From Silene latifolia (taxonomy: Eukaryota > Streptophyta > Magnoliopsida > Caryophyllales > Caryophyllaceae): a stretch of DNA of 64,000 nucleotides. Below, one piece after another: positions 33,402 to 46,423 of the stretch. The stretch spans positions 48,027,456 to 48,091,455 of the forward strand of contig NC_133529.1 in assembly GCF_048544455.1 (NCBI RefSeq), given 5' to 3'. Both the position numbers and the translations under genes were made by a program. The stretch's first letter is position 1, and each line of letters opens with the position of its first letter. The notes below the pieces were generated by a model. It saw only the letters and a program-made list of their open reading frames with translations. It made no database searches and had not been told where the DNA came from.

Positions 33402-34850
33402 ATGTCTCAACCAACCATGGAAGAACAACTGACTGCTGCATTACAAAAAAATAGCACAGTCAGAGGCTGAAATATTGCAACTAAAAGAATCTGAATCAAC
33501 CTTGAAACAAAAATTAGAAAAGTCAAAGGGATCAGGCACCAAAATCCAGCCAGGAACCCCATTCTCATCAATTATCAAGCACTTTGATTTCTCAAGTTTT
33601 GGGAGTCCAAGTGGTCTCAAAGGTGTGATCAACGTCGATGAAGAGACCCCCAAAGATGATAAAGCTGATGAAAAAGGAGCAGCCATCATGATGGCAATAG
33701 TCCAGGAAATCAAGGAGCTCAATGAAAAATTCAAAAAAATACCTGGAGCCCTGCCAGCATGGAGGAAGCTTCCCCTGAAAGCTATGTTGACTCGCCTTTT
33801 ATAGACGAGATAGCTAAAGTAGATCTTCCCAAGAAATTTGTGATCCCATCGATGAGGACCTATGATGGGACCTCGGATCCACAAAATCATGTGACCTTCT
33901 ACAAGCAGAAAATGTTGGCTGCCTCTATTCCCAGTGAATTTAGGCCGGTCTGCATGTGCAAAAGATTTGGAACAACACTGACCGGTCCTGCTCTGTAGTG
34001 GTATATCAACCTCCCTAATGGAAGTATCAGATCCTTTACTGACCTGATCAACACATTCAACAAGCACTTCGCAAGTAGTAGGGAGTTCGAGAAACGTTCC
34101 AGTGACCTGTATAGGATTACCCAGAAACCAGATGAGATCCTTAGAGTCTTCCTTGCCAGATTCAACAAGGAGAAAGTGTCAATTCCCAGGTGTAACGTTG
34201 GAACGGCTGTGGAAGCATTTAGGCAGGGATTACTACCTAATAGTTATCTCTATGGTGAACTGACCAAGTACCCATTTCATTGCTTTAAAGATGTCCAGGC
34301 AAAGACACTTGCTTATATCGGGCTAGACGAAGACAAGAGTTACAAGGTTGAAGGACCCTTCAATGCAAAAGACTATGACAAGCCAAATAGGAGAAGCGCC
34401 GGCAGGGGCAATAACTATATGACTGATCCATATACCAGGCTTGATCAGTTAAAAGTCAACCTAGCGCAAGAACAACAAGGTAAGGCTAAAGTTTATCCAC
34501 CTGTCTCTAAACATAACTTATGTGTTGACATTGGAGGTTTGATCTAGCGACTGGATAACATAGGACCAGTGGTCAGGTGGCTTAGAAAATCAGACAACCC
34601 AAATCCACGGAAGGACCATACCAAGTGGTGTGAATTTCAGATGGATATTAGGCATACATAACAGGATTGCTTCACTCTCAGGAAAGAAGTGGCCTACCTG
34701 CTAAAGGGAGGATACCTCAAAGATCTGATCAAAGCCAGACGAAGGAATGAAGATCCTAGCAAAGTCAACCCGGAGCAAAAGCAGGAGCGTAATCTCCCTC
34801 CTCCACCTCCACTGTATGAAGTAAAATTCATAATGACGAATCAGAGATTT
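33402..34850 (+). pseudogene. Tat-type gag, frameshifted
   Basis: ATG at 33402 (MSQPTMEEQLTAAL); a frameshift in an A-run near 33446-33453 moves to a coiled-coil-like segment (33475-33804). A second shift leads to the capsid region from 33759 (MRTYDGTSDPQNHVTFYKQ, then a TAG in place of the usual tryptophan codon at about 33996, WYINLPNGSIRSFTDL, EAFRQGLLPNS). A nucleocapsid-like CEFQMDIRHT stop QDC segment follows near 34630-34670. MRTYDGTSDPQNH and the spacing are typical of Tat gag. Dead. Confidence 0.83.
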
Positions 34851-34954
34851 GTGGTCTGACTAGTTCAGCAGCAAAAAAGATAGCTAGGACTCCTTAAACT
34901 AAATCACCCTGCAAGCCTGGCAATATACTACCTATCACGTTCAGTGACTGTGAT

Positions 34955-35299
34955 ATGGTGGGCATCCCTGACCTACATCATCATGGCCTGGTGATCACCA
35001 TGCAAGTTGGAACTGCCAGTGTAAGGAGAATCTTGGTAGATGGAGGCAGCTCAGTGAACCTGGTCATGCTAGATGTACTCAAACAAATGAAGATCAGTGA
35101 GGATCAAAACACCAAGAAATCCATTGTCTTAGTAGGGTTCAGCGGTGAGAAAAGAATACATTGGGATAGATCTATCTCCCTAACTATGCTGAAGGCGTTG
35201 CATCTTATGTAAGATTTGGAGTTTTGGACTGCCTATCCTCCTACAATATAATTCTATGCAGACCCTGGATTCACAATGTCAAGGTTGTCCCCTCTACTT
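34955..35299 (+). pseudogene. Tat-type protease, N-terminal part
   Basis: Aspartic protease: RILVDGGSSVNLVMLDVL with DGGSS in place of DTGSS, as often in Tat, then a shift and stops. The remaining part (LGRPWIH-like region, decayed as ILCRPWIHNVKVV in another frame) runs to the Copia insertion at 35300 and resumes at 44060. Confidence 0.75.
35295..35299 (+). other. Target-site duplication TACTT (left copy)
   Basis: TACTT directly left of the Copia element and repeated at 44060-44064 directly right of it. Confidence 0.92.
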
Positions 35300-36582
35300 T
35301 GAAGGAAATGTAGATCTTTATACATACTAACATACTCATATATGTCTTAATTAATTTGTCATAAAATTAAATACGGATTTTATGCATGCAAACAAAAATC
35401 AAAATAAGGAAGAAATAATATCCTTACAATATAATTTCGGTTCAAATGGGCACAAAAGAGATCTTCTTCTCTTTTGTTCTTTAGCTCTCCAAATGGAAGA
35501 ACAAGGATTCAAAGGTAGAATCCCTCCCAAAAGCATATACCCAAGGAATACATCTTAATAAACCAATACTATTTAGATCTAGTAATAATATTAGTTTTAC
35601 CATAAAAATGACACAAAATAAATTGTATTTTGGCTCTTGAAAATTTCGGTCAAGAGGTGATGTTTTTGTGAGATTTTATTTCTCTAGAATTATCATAAAT
35701 TGTAGAGAGTTTTGGAGGATTTTCATACACTAGAAAAAGATGGGAAGAATGAATAAAATGATTAAAGAGAAGAGCTCTCCTCTCTTTCTTGTGGGAGGCC
35801 GAAAAAGAGAGCATTGGGTAGTATGCCCAATGCCTTTTGTTTTTGCTCTTCTCAAAAGCTTAGGCTTACAAGGCTAGTACTTAGATATCATGATTGTGTT
35901 TTCCACTCAAGATAAAAACACAATATATATCTTACACTACCTCCTCATTTTCGGTTTTTAAGCATAAAATGGAGAACCCATTTTATTTTGTAATTTGTCA
36001 AATTTGTCACATGTAACATGTTACATGACATGTCACAATGTAATGTATTTTTAACATATTAAAAATCAACATACTCATAAAATATGTCATTTACAAAATC
36101 GACTAGTAATTCGTAATTACTTGTACCAAAAATGTTTCCAAATTATAAATTACAACATTCTGTATTTATAATAATTTATTCATTCCGTTTCAATTGTTTC
36201 TTTAAACAATAATTTCATCTAAGTAATAAAATAATTCGATTACTTAGACCGTGTCTCATTTAATCATATTTACAATAAGATACGTAAATTATACTCACAA
36301 AATCATCCGTCAATTTTAAGTAATTTAATTAACTCGTATCGGTATACGATCAATTAAATAATCAATTAAGAGTATTTCCCTATAGGTATGACCTAAGGGG
36401 ATCAACTGATCACCACCGTCGCACGACAGTAATGTCAAACTCTAGTCAGCCAATCATTACCGATATGTGTGGACCACTTGACTGTAAAAAAAATTACATC
36501 CCAAATGTATTCTTAAAATGAGATTTAATAATGATATTTAAATCATGTGATCACACTATTGTTGAGGACACATTTCCCAACA
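35300..36582 (-). repeat. 3' LTR of Copia element
   Basis: 1,283 bp. By eye it differs from the other LTR at one position (T at 35482 against G at 42959). No GC-rich motif cluster. Confidence 0.93.
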
Positions 36583-36600
36583 ATCTCCCACTTGTCCTCG
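36583..36600 (-). other. Polypurine tract of Copia element
   Basis: Minus strand AGGACAAGTGGGAGAT directly before TGTTGGG, the classic Copia arrangement. Confidence 0.85.
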
Positions 36601-39600
36601 ACAAGTGTGCGTCACCAATTCTCTTGTCCTATTACTATCTCCCACTCAATGCAAGGTGTCTTTCAGGTCGTACTTGCAAGTGATCATATCGAGAGTGGTT
36701 TCCTCGATCTGGAGAATAACTGATTGACCGGATTTATCCACTCTGGGTACCTTTCGAGCGTGGCCACGCATTTCCAGTTCATTACTCCTCGAGTGGCCCT
36801 GAGATATTGTTTTAACCCTGACAAGGGGGTGGACAATTCCTATCGCACTAATTCCCTTCGACTAGCCACAGCCATCATAACCCAAAATATGCCCATTTGA
36901 CCCCATTTACGAAGGTCGTAGTAACACAAATCAAAGTTAATCGAAAACTGTGCCATCTTAGGTGAACAGTCTTTAGTCAAAAGAATCGACTCATTTGAAT
37001 ACTATAGTAGCTCTCGCCACGACCAGGCTATATAAATTGCCAGAACTCTATAAGCGGTCATAAGGCCTGACAAAATGTTCCTAACAGTCTGCCTATGTGA
37101 TCGACTAGTCATCTCACATGACTCTATGGCACTTGAACTTGCCATCAATCGCATCACACTCTAGTTACTTCGAGACGTCACCTCATACAAGTAACTATGG
37201 GCAAATACAATGTTAATCTGTGTTCACTTTAACGGGGTTCAATTGTCTCCACAACCCGTTTGGATGTAACAAAGTATAATAAAAGAGTTTTAAAATAAAA
37301 CTCGAACGACAAATGCGATCATCACACATGAATAGTCAATGCCTGATTACTATTTCATGTTCTATAATCTAATTTGATCTTGTACGTAGTTGTTCATTTC
37401 AATTCAATTGAAATGACATGACTCATCATGTTTAGCCTATGAGAAGGCTTTGGTTAGTAGGTTTTATCAACTTCTTGTACCTTACTCAACCTCACTACAT
37501 ACTCGTTTTCCTTTGTAATGTATACATTTGCATTACAAAACTTTCTGAGTACGTGTCGAGATCCAATCAAGACATAGGCCCTCTAGCCTAAGAATAGCTC
37601 CCACTGTTTTCATAGTGAGCGGGACTCATCCTTCTTGCACATCTCATGATTGCAAGTGTACTCAATTTCCGTTATAAATATCTCTTATTGTTCTTTATTG
37701 CCTAGAACGATTCTAGAAAATCTATTTCTTAAATAACATAACCACAATGGTATCTTAACCATCCTAATGTGTTTTGATTATGGTTTTGTTGGAAACCATG
37801 CGCAATCTCAATTGTCAATTGTCACTTGTGTAACACCCTTACACAAAATTGCATCATAAACACTTTGCATCATAGCCTTAATGCTTCTGCAAGCACTTAA
37901 GGGTAATCTTTATAGCTTACTTGGTAAAGATTACTTAAATTCGATTTTGAAAACAATTCATCATACTCAAAGCATATGAAGCGTTATACATCATTTCTCA
38001 TTTAATTGATCCGCAATGAAGCAAATGGAATCAATCAAATATGTTCAATTTAATTGAACTAGTCATGAATCTTATTAACATAAGACTTCTTATTGACGCT
38101 AATAACATGTGGATTTATCTTCATAAATCTGGATATTAAAGATGTATTGTAATACTCCAAAAGTCTTAAATCATTCCTAATGATCAATATGTCATCCACA
38201 TATCGGACTAATTAAAATTTCCGTAACTCCCACTAAACTTCATGTATAAACACAACTTCTCGACTTATCGAGAAATGTTTTATCACATGATCAAAATGTT
38301 GATTCTAACTCATTGATGTCCTACTTAAGATCCTCTCTTAAGTTTCACATTATCTTAGGATTGCAAGAATCTATAAAACTTATGACATGTATTGAATACA
38401 TTGCTTCTATTGAAGAAGTGGGTTTTAGATTCACTTGATGTGTATTTCATAACCTTATAATGAAACACAATCCCTAAGAAGATCCAAATAGACTTAAGCA
38501 TTTCAATTAGTGCAAAACCCTTTGCAACTAATCTTGCTATGAAATATCTCTTTATTAGTGCAAAACCCTTTGTCACTAATCAAGCCTTTTATTTCGGATT
38601 TTCATGGCTCTAAGCCTTGTATTGAGTTGTGACTTAAACACTCTTATGTAAGTCCTTTGTCGATTACTTTCCAGAAGTAATCAACTTGAATCAAACAATT
38701 TCTTTTGTAAGTTATAAGCTCTTTACTTTCTTAAAAGTAGCATGAATTCATCATTTTTAACAAGTGACGAATTTAACCTCCTAGGTTTTAAAGAAACAAT
38801 ATTTTACACAAAACGTCTCATGTAGCCAAGAAAGACCAGTTTCCAGTTTCTTGCGACATAACATTCTTTGTGGCTCTTGAATAATTTTCTCCCACTCTGT
38901 CTTCTAGAAATAAACTTGTATTTTAGAAAGACAGCTTCACGAGCCACAAACCCGGTGTACTCTTGATAATTGAAAAAGGGAAAAATGAGCATTTGTTTCG
39001 TGTGAAAACTTACAACCATGGTACTCTTACCATTTCATATCTCATATGATTCGATTTAGTGGAAAAATAATTTAGACAAAAATGATAAAATCCCCAAAAG
39101 GATCAAGTAACTCAAAGTAACTTGATTGAAGTCCAAACCTTATCGAATAGCGTTTGAATTCTTATCCATCCACACATTATTTCATAATGCGTGCTAAGAG
39201 AGATTAACTTGTGATACAATATCACATTTCCTTTGGCTTATATCAAAGTCTTCACTTTGATAATCCCATCACGACTAAATCGTGATTCCTTGAACTCTTG
39301 AACTTCTTCAAAGATTTCTCTATTTACCTTATTAAGTGAACACACTAGTGTCAACTTAAATCGTTGGTAAAAGAAAATGATCAACCTATTTTGGATTAAT
39401 GATTTACAATCTCGATCTCCTTTTTCAACCAAAAGGCACGAGATATCTTGCTTTGAATACAAGATACGCATATACCATTAATAGTCTAATGGTTTCAAGA
39501 GTACTTGATAACTCTTTGCGTTTATCATTCCAAAAATTAAGGTTTAATCTTGGGTTACCAATTTGAATCTTACATCATCTACATGATATGTCATTCTAGT

Positions 39601-42600
39601 TTGGTTTAGAATATAATCACCTTGATAATGGGCTAGCCATTTATCAAATCGTGGTGTATAGGGTCACAAAAGTGAAAACCTCTTTTGTCTCTTAACAAGT
39701 TTATATTCTTATTTAGAGTTTATACACTTAATAGTCACAATTAAGTACCACTTTAAATCCAAAAACTAGATTGAGTACACAATTACTCTATCTCTCGACT
39801 TCATTGTTGCTAGTCGTCATATTCTAATCATCCTATGTATCAAACATAATGATGAAAACCACCACCGGTTTCTAATATTGACGAAGTAATACTAGCAAAG
39901 TTTATGTTTAATCAAATAAACATTTAACGAAGAAGGTCCCATTAGATGTCCCATAACTAACTTGTTGATTCTTCAATAATTTGGGGTAGTTTCCTTTCTC
40001 GTGTCTAACATTTAAGACAATGGAAACTTTATCGGTCGGGATTGATATGTTTAGTATTGTCATTCTCAACAACTTTACCTTTAACATAACCTTGTATCAA
40101 TTCCATTCTAATTTTACTTCTTTAACCTCGTCCTCATCTTAACGGTTTAAGAGAATGCTCCCACTCATTTCAATGAGTCTTTACTTAGAGAAGCAAAGGT
40201 GAATCTTATAAAGATTACTCTTCAATTTAATCGTTTTAGTCTTAAAACTTTCATTGAAGTGGTTGCGTTATTTTGGTCAATTACTTAATTCGACAAAACT
40301 AATCACCAAAACAATTTATCGCTTCAAGGTACTTAATTCAATTAAGTATATGAAACATAATCCATTGTAAGTAGAAGTGTTAGTCAAGAATCAAAAACCT
40401 GTTTGATAATGAATAACTTTAATCTATACTCTTTACAAGAGATCCTTAGCAATGGTTCGTTTGAGGTTTTAGAAGCAAAATCAAATTTTGTCTTTAGTTA
40501 CGATGTTTTAATGGAGATTTGTATCAAAATCGAAATGATATCGTATATGAATTGTGGTAAAAAAATAGAACAATATAATAACGGAATAGTGGAAAACTTA
40601 ACATTTATCGTTTTATTAATACTTGTAAAACAAGTATAGCATTTACATAGTGACCTCTACCCAACTATGATAAATGATTCCAAGACCCAAATTCATATTA
40701 ACTTAGGGCACGGTGTGCCGAATTACCCTTTATTAACATAACTCGGTGGATTAACCTTTTAATCGATTCTACTTTTAGAACTCTTGGTCGATGATGTTTA
40801 CATTAATATTCATCTCTAGCCCGAAACACATCCGGAAATCGTCGTGAATACTTTCGTTGAGTACAACCCAAATTTCGAATAAATGTGTCCATAATCCAAA
40901 CCCATATCAATTTAGGGCACGGTGTGCCGAAATACCCCTTATTAACATGAATTCGGTGGATTAACATTCATCACCCACTTCCCCTACGTAACAAGGTTTG
41001 TACCCCGGGGTAGCCGAGCGCACTCCCTCGCGAAATAGGTTTTCATGGTTTCTACTATTTGGTAAGGCTATGTCTCAATTGATTGTTTTAGCGAGAGGTC
41101 ATGTCAATTTATTATCTATCACGTTTTAAGTGAACTAAAGCGGTGAACTACGATAATTCTAATTGACACGGTCGATAAACTCGATAAAAAAAAGGATGCA
41201 TGTTTTAGTTATGGCGATTTAGCGATGCATGCGACATAAAATAAAATGCAAGCATAAAGATAAATAAATCCTAGTATGACCTTTCCTAAAAAATAGAAAA
41301 ACTATTTAACTATTACATATTCGGAAACCAACTCCATTGGTCCCTTGAACTTCGGTTGTGACACGCATCTCGAGGTAACACCGTCTTTATGTATCGCCAT
41401 TCTTGAAGAAATCCGTCTTTGGGAACTCCGGAATGTAAAATTACATAATAAATTACATAATTTCCTATTATACATTTGTAACTAATATAAAATAAATCTA
41501 TTAAATTACAAAACGGTGATACGAGATCACAATAAAATTACAACCGAATCGATATTCCCATACATTTCGGGAAATACCAATTAAAATCTAAGGCCATACT
41601 AAGTAAAATTACATAATTCAAAATTACATAAATTAAAATTATGACAATCATAAAGAAAAATGCAGCATTATAATATGTATGAACATGCTCAATTTTATGC
41701 TAAATCGCCTTTAATTAGCTAATATCGTATATTACTCGGTTTTTACGGATTTGCGTGATTTCAACATTTTATAATCACAAAAATACATAAACTCATATTT
41801 ATGCATAAGTTAATTACCTAACCTCTTAGGACTCAAAATATAGTCTTCACTAATAATTTGACCATAATTAACCCATATTTTATAAAATTGTTCATAAATG
41901 GACCAAAAATTACAAAAATAAGCCATAAACTTCAAATAAATCACAAAATTTCAAATAAATTCAAAATTTGAAATTTAAATTCATGAACATTCTGGAAAAA
42001 TACCATGACACTCATAATGTTCAAAATCTTAGGTTAAAAAATTCGAAATTTTTCCGGAAAAACAATGTTGTGGTTTATCGATTTTTAATAAAATAATCAT
42101 AAAAACATGGAAAAATTATTTTCAATAACTTTTCAATTTTAGATCTGAAAAAGATAATAAAATGCAACATTAGACGTTTTTCCTAAGTCATAGATTATGT
42201 TTTATTAATTTTTCACTAATAATGTCACTATTTATGCTATTTTTTTTCAAAAATCCATAAATCATGCAAAAAGACTTATCTATAGCCAATTATTTTACAC
42301 ACATCTTTTAAAATTGCATGTGACAACATATTAATTTTCTATGACCATATTCGAAATTTAACTCATATTAACCTATTTTTCACCTAAATCCGAATTTAAT
42401 AATGAAAAATCCATTTTTCGAGCATAACAAGTCCAAAAATTATGAAAATTTACAGGTTATCTCAAAATAATATATGTGACAACATATCCAAAAATCAATG
42501 AAAAATTCGAAGTATAGCTAATTTTAGACCAAAAATGGCATTTTTACTCATAAAATCACATTTAAATGCCATTATTGTAAATTATGAACAATAAAAATCC

Positions 42601-42760
42601 GAAAAATTAACCAAAATATCCTAAAACATTTTAGGACCAGAAATATTAACATGCATGAATTAATTTCGTGATATATCATAATAACACAAATTTTACAAGT
42701 TTTATTTGTTATTCTTATAACTCGGAAAAACTTTTAACCGATTTGCATGCAAACAACTGT
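36601..42760 (-). pseudogene. Copia gag-pol region, decayed beyond reading
   Basis: Only two segments are recognisable on the minus strand. 39019-38804 resembles the integrase C-terminal end (FVAREAVFLKYKFISRRQSG, compare the FLEKEFLSRRTSG type). 38576-38355 resembles RT (IARLVAKGFALIEMLKSIWI, compare the ARLVAKGFTQ...LKSIRI type), including a short tandem duplication of the LVAKGFALI stretch (units near 38510 and 38557). Integrase before RT is the Copia order. The part nearest the PBS (about 41500-42760) is A/T-rich without coding signal. A similar 75-bp block occurs twice (40680-40762 and 40890-40977). Confidence 0.7.
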
Positions 42761-42774
42761 GGCTCATGATACCG
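42761..42774 (-). other. Degenerate primer-binding site (tRNA-iMet type)
   Basis: Minus strand CGGTATCATGAGCC two bases after the LTR, compared with the usual TGGTATCAGAGCC: one base changed and one inserted. Still in the right place. Confidence 0.6.
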
Positions 42775-42776
42775 AT

Positions 42777-44059
42777 TGAAGGAAATGTAGATCTTTATAC
42801 ATACTAACATACTCATATATGTCTTAATTAATTTGTCATAAAATTAAATACGGATTTTATGCATGCAAACAAAAATCAAAATAAGGAAGAAATAATATCC
42901 TTACAATATAATTTCGGTTCAAATGGGCACAAAAGAGATCTTCTTCTCTTTTGTTCTTGAGCTCTCCAAATGGAAGAACAAGGATTCAAAGGTAGAATCC
43001 CTCCCAAAAGCATATACCCAAGGAATACATCTTAATAAACCAATACTATTTAGATCTAGTAATAATATTAGTTTTACCATAAAAATGACACAAAATAAAT
43101 TGTATTTTGGCTCTTGAAAATTTCGGTCAAGAGGTGATGTTTTTGTGAGATTTTATTTCTCTAGAATTATCATAAATTGTAGAGAGTTTTGGAGGATTTT
43201 CATACACTAGAAAAAGATGGGAAGAATGAATAAAATGATTAAAGAGAAGAGCTCTCCTCTCTTTCTTGTGGGAGGCCGAAAAAGAGAGCATTGGGTAGTA
43301 TGCCCAATGCCTTTTGTTTTTGCTCTTCTCAAAAGCTTAGGCTTACAAGGCTAGTACTTAGATATCATGATTGTGTTTTCCACTCAAGATAAAAACACAA
43401 TATATATCTTACACTACCTCCTCATTTTCGGTTTTTAAGCATAAAATGGAGAACCCATTTTATTTTGTAATTTGTCAAATTTGTCACATGTAACATGTTA
43501 CATGACATGTCACAATGTAATGTATTTTTAACATATTAAAAATCAACATACTCATAAAATATGTCATTTACAAAATCGACTAGTAATTCGTAATTACTTG
43601 TACCAAAAATGTTTCCAAATTATAAATTACAACATTCTGTATTTATAATAATTTATTCATTCCGTTTCAATTGTTTCTTTAAACAATAATTTCATCTAAG
43701 TAATAAAATAATTCGATTACTTAGACCGTGTCTCATTTAATCATATTTACAATAAGATACGTAAATTATACTCACAAAATCATCCGTCAATTTTAAGTAA
43801 TTTAATTAACTCGTATCGGTATACGATCAATTAAATAATCAATTAAGAGTATTTCCCTATAGGTATGACCTAAGGGGATCAACTGATCACCACCGTCGCA
43901 CGACAGTAATGTCAAACTCTAGTCAGCCAATCATTACCGATATGTGTGGACCACTTGACTGTAAAAAAAATTACATCCCAAATGTATTCTTAAAATGAGA
44001 TTTAATAATGATATTTAAATCATGTGATCACACTATTGTTGAGGACACATTTCCCAACA
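42777..44059 (-). repeat. 5' LTR of Copia element
   Basis: 1,283 bp, next to the PBS, otherwise as the 3' LTR. Followed on the right by the TSD copy TACTT (44060-44064). Confidence 0.93.
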
Positions 44060-44064
44060 TACTT

Positions 44065-45842
44065 ATCATTAATGTATCAAGATACCAACAGAGTAGGGAG
44101 TGGAAACCATTAAAGGTGAGCATAAATCAGCCCAGGAATGCTATACAGAGGCCCTAAAGCCACCCAAGGAAGGTTAGTCCCTCGCATATCAATTACCGTA
44201 CCCTGTCAGGAGTACATATGTAGCACCACCCAGGATGGAAACAGATCAGGTAATCCTCAACCCTGTGTATCATGACATGTATGTTCTAATTGGCTCCGAT
44301 GCTCCTGATTCAGTCAGGCCCGAATTAGTAAGCTTTCTTAAAAATAAATCTTCCTGTTTTGCTTGGTCTCATTTTGATATGACTGGAAATAGTGCTGATA
44401 TTATCACTCATAAACTCAATATTGACACATCTTTCAAGTCTTTACAACAGAAAAGACGGAAGTTTGCACCAGAAAAAAACATCATTATCAATGAATTTGT
44501 AGAAAAAATCCTAGATATGAACATGATCAGGAAAGTAAGGTACACTGAATGGCTGGCAAACATAGTGGTCGTGCAGAAAAAGAATGGAAAATGGAGAGTC
44601 TGTGTAGATTACAATGACTTGAAAAAAGCCTACCCTAAATATACATTCCCTCTTCCACATATTGATGTTATGGTAGATGCAACGGCAATACATGAGATTC
44701 TCATATTCATGGACGCTTCCAGTAGAGTTAACCAGATAAAGATGTACCCTGTTGACCAGGAAAGTACTGCATTCATTACTGACCGGGGCATATACTATTA
44801 CACTACCATGCCATTTAGCTAAAGAATGCAGGGACAACGTACCAGTGCCTGGTCAACATGATGTTCAAGGAGCAGATTGGGTACATCATGGAAGTCTATA
44901 TAGATGACATGGTGGTAAAATCCAGGGATGCACAAGACCATGTAAAGAATTTCGAAATAGCATTTCAAATCCTAGAGAAGTAGAACATGAAGCTCAACCC
45001 TGCCAAATCCCACTTTGGAGTTTCTGCAGGAAAGTTCTTAGGCTACATGGTGACCAAAAGAGGCATAAAAGTCAGCCCTGAACAGATCAAAGCTATACTG
45101 GAATTATAGTCACCCAAATCTGTCAAGGACATTCAAAAATTGACATGAAGGGTACCTGTCCTGAATAGGTTCATATCTAGGTCTTCTGAATGGTGTAAAA
45201 TATTTTACAACCTACTTAGAAGAAACAAACAATTCAAGTGGAGCCCTGAACATGAGGAGGCCTTCCAAGATCTAAAACTATATCTTTCTTCTCCACCTTT
45301 ACTAGCCAAGCGAGAAAAGGGAGAGCCCCTGTCAGTATATCTTTCCATTACTGACACCGCAGTAAGTGCAGTCTTGGTAAAGGAACTGGAAGGCCAGCAA
45401 CATCCTGTCTATTATGTAAGTAAAAGTCTACTAGATGCTGAAATGAGGTATGGTTTACTTGAAAAGTATGTTTTAGCTTTGATCATGTCATGTGCTATGT
45501 TGCGACCTTATTTTGAAGGTCACCCCATAATAGTCAGGGGCAATCTACCTATAATATCTGTCCCGAGGAAGCCTGAAGTATCAGGCATGATGTCCAAATG
45601 GTCAGTCCAATTTAGTACCTATGTTATTACCTTTGAACCCAGGACATCAATCAAATCACAAGCCTTAGCAGACTTTGTGGCTGATTTTATCCCTAACCAA
45701 GAATCAGACCTGACCAAGGAAGTCAACCATTTAGAAAACAAAACCTCAGACCAGCAGTGGACCGTGTTCACAGATGGGGCATCCAATGTAATGAGTATAG
45801 GGTTAGGATTGGTGCTAAAATAGCCACAAGGGGACACCATAG
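44065..45842 (+). pseudogene. Tat-type RT, RNase H and start of second RNase H
   Basis: Continues element C pol after the Copia insertion. 44235-44822: RT N-terminus with CFAWSHFDM, RVCVDYNDLKKAYPKYTFPLPHID and YYYTTMPFS followed by a stop. 44823-45370: catalytic YIDD (MEVYIDDMVVKS), KSHFGVSAGKFLGYMVTKRGI, VPVLNRFISRSSEW, with stops. 45374-45823: first RNase H, in which the usual YTDAS is replaced by YLSITD, so likely inactive, then QALADFVADF. The archaeal-type second RNase H begins WTVFTDGASN just before the truncation. Two RNase H domains mark the Tat clade. Confidence 0.85.
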
Positions 45843-46260
45843 TGTAGATACCTCATTTCTAAACCTCCCGCCAACCACCCAGTGATGATTGGGCCGTATG
45901 TTTGATACGGGGAACGATTTATGACAGTCCGTAAATTCATCATCAAGTGATAGCTCAAACACTCGAGTCAACCCCTGGGTCGTTATCTACGCACCGATAC
46001 GGTCGTTTTGACAGTATTTAGAGTTCATTTGGAGTCCGGGTCAAAAACCGCTTCATTTTCTAAAAACCGTATAAATGCCGAGTCGGAATATTCCGGAATG
46101 TTCTAGAATTCTCTAGATATTTATTCCTAATTAAAATTAGTATTTTAAGAAAATATCGACTGTAATATTGTGTTTCATGGAATAAGGAAGTGTAAATCTA
46201 CCGAAATTCTATAATAAAACGCGGAAATCTTTCTTGCCGAGGAGGAAACCGCTGGAGAAA

Positions 46261-46320
46261 AAACGCAGCAAATGCTGCGCCTCTTTGAAGAACGCAATAG
46301 TTGTTGCGCCTCTTCTCCAG
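46261..46320 (+). repeat. GCAGCA/TGCTGCGCCTCTTC motif pair upstream of D1 TATA
   Basis: Two units, ACGCAGCAAATGCTGCGCCT and ACGCAATAGTTGTTGCGCCT, each an inverted repeat (GCAGCA with TGCTGC) followed by CTCTT. They end 80 bp upstream of the TATA box. Equivalent units in D2 are at 52780-52840. Confidence 0.85.
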
Positions 46321-46400
46321 TCCTCTTTTCGCATTTTCCAAAATATTTTCGAGATTTGTTTCTAAATCCGTGTCATTCCTACACTCTTTCATATGTTTAG

Positions 46401-46423
46401 TATAAATAGAGGCCTTCGGCCTC
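46401..46423 (+). promoter_or_regulatory. TATA box and adjacent hairpin of D1 LTR
   Basis: TATAAATAGA at 46401-46410 overlaps the start of the hairpin GAGGCC-TTC-GGCCTC (46409-46423). Given usual TATA-to-start distances the hairpin would be at or just before the RNA start. The D2 copy keeps the stem with a swapped base pair (see findings). Confidence 0.65.

Larger units (their letters stand above)
35300..44059 (-). mobile_element. Nested Copia-type element with near-identical LTRs and ruined pol
   Basis: 8,760 bp. LTRs 35300-36582 and 42777-44059, both 1,283 bp; the minus strand starts TGTTGGGAAATGTGTCC and ends TTCCTTCA. Polypurine tract GGACAAGTGGGAGAT (minus strand, 36597-36583) and a degenerate tRNA-iMet-like PBS (42774-42761) fix the orientation. 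TSD TACTT. Internal region about 6.2 kb with no frame above 80 codons on either strand. Weak RT and integrase traces show Copia (Pseudoviridae) origin. Confidence 0.92.
32689..45842 (+). mobile_element. Tat-type Ty3/Gypsy element C, truncated, with nested Copia
   Basis: LTR (32689-33318), PBS-like site, gag, protease (split by the Copia element 35300-44059), RT, first RNase H and the start of a second RNase H. It stops at 45842, where the LTR of D1 begins, so D1 inserted into C or replaced its 3' end. The dual RNase H layout and gag type indicate the Tat clade (Retand/Ogre group). Many stops and shifts throughout. Confidence 0.83.

Noticed and set aside
40403..40639. 78-codon plus-strand frame in the Copia element
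   Set aside because: Antisense to the ruined pol, A/T-rich composition, no domain; best explained by chance.
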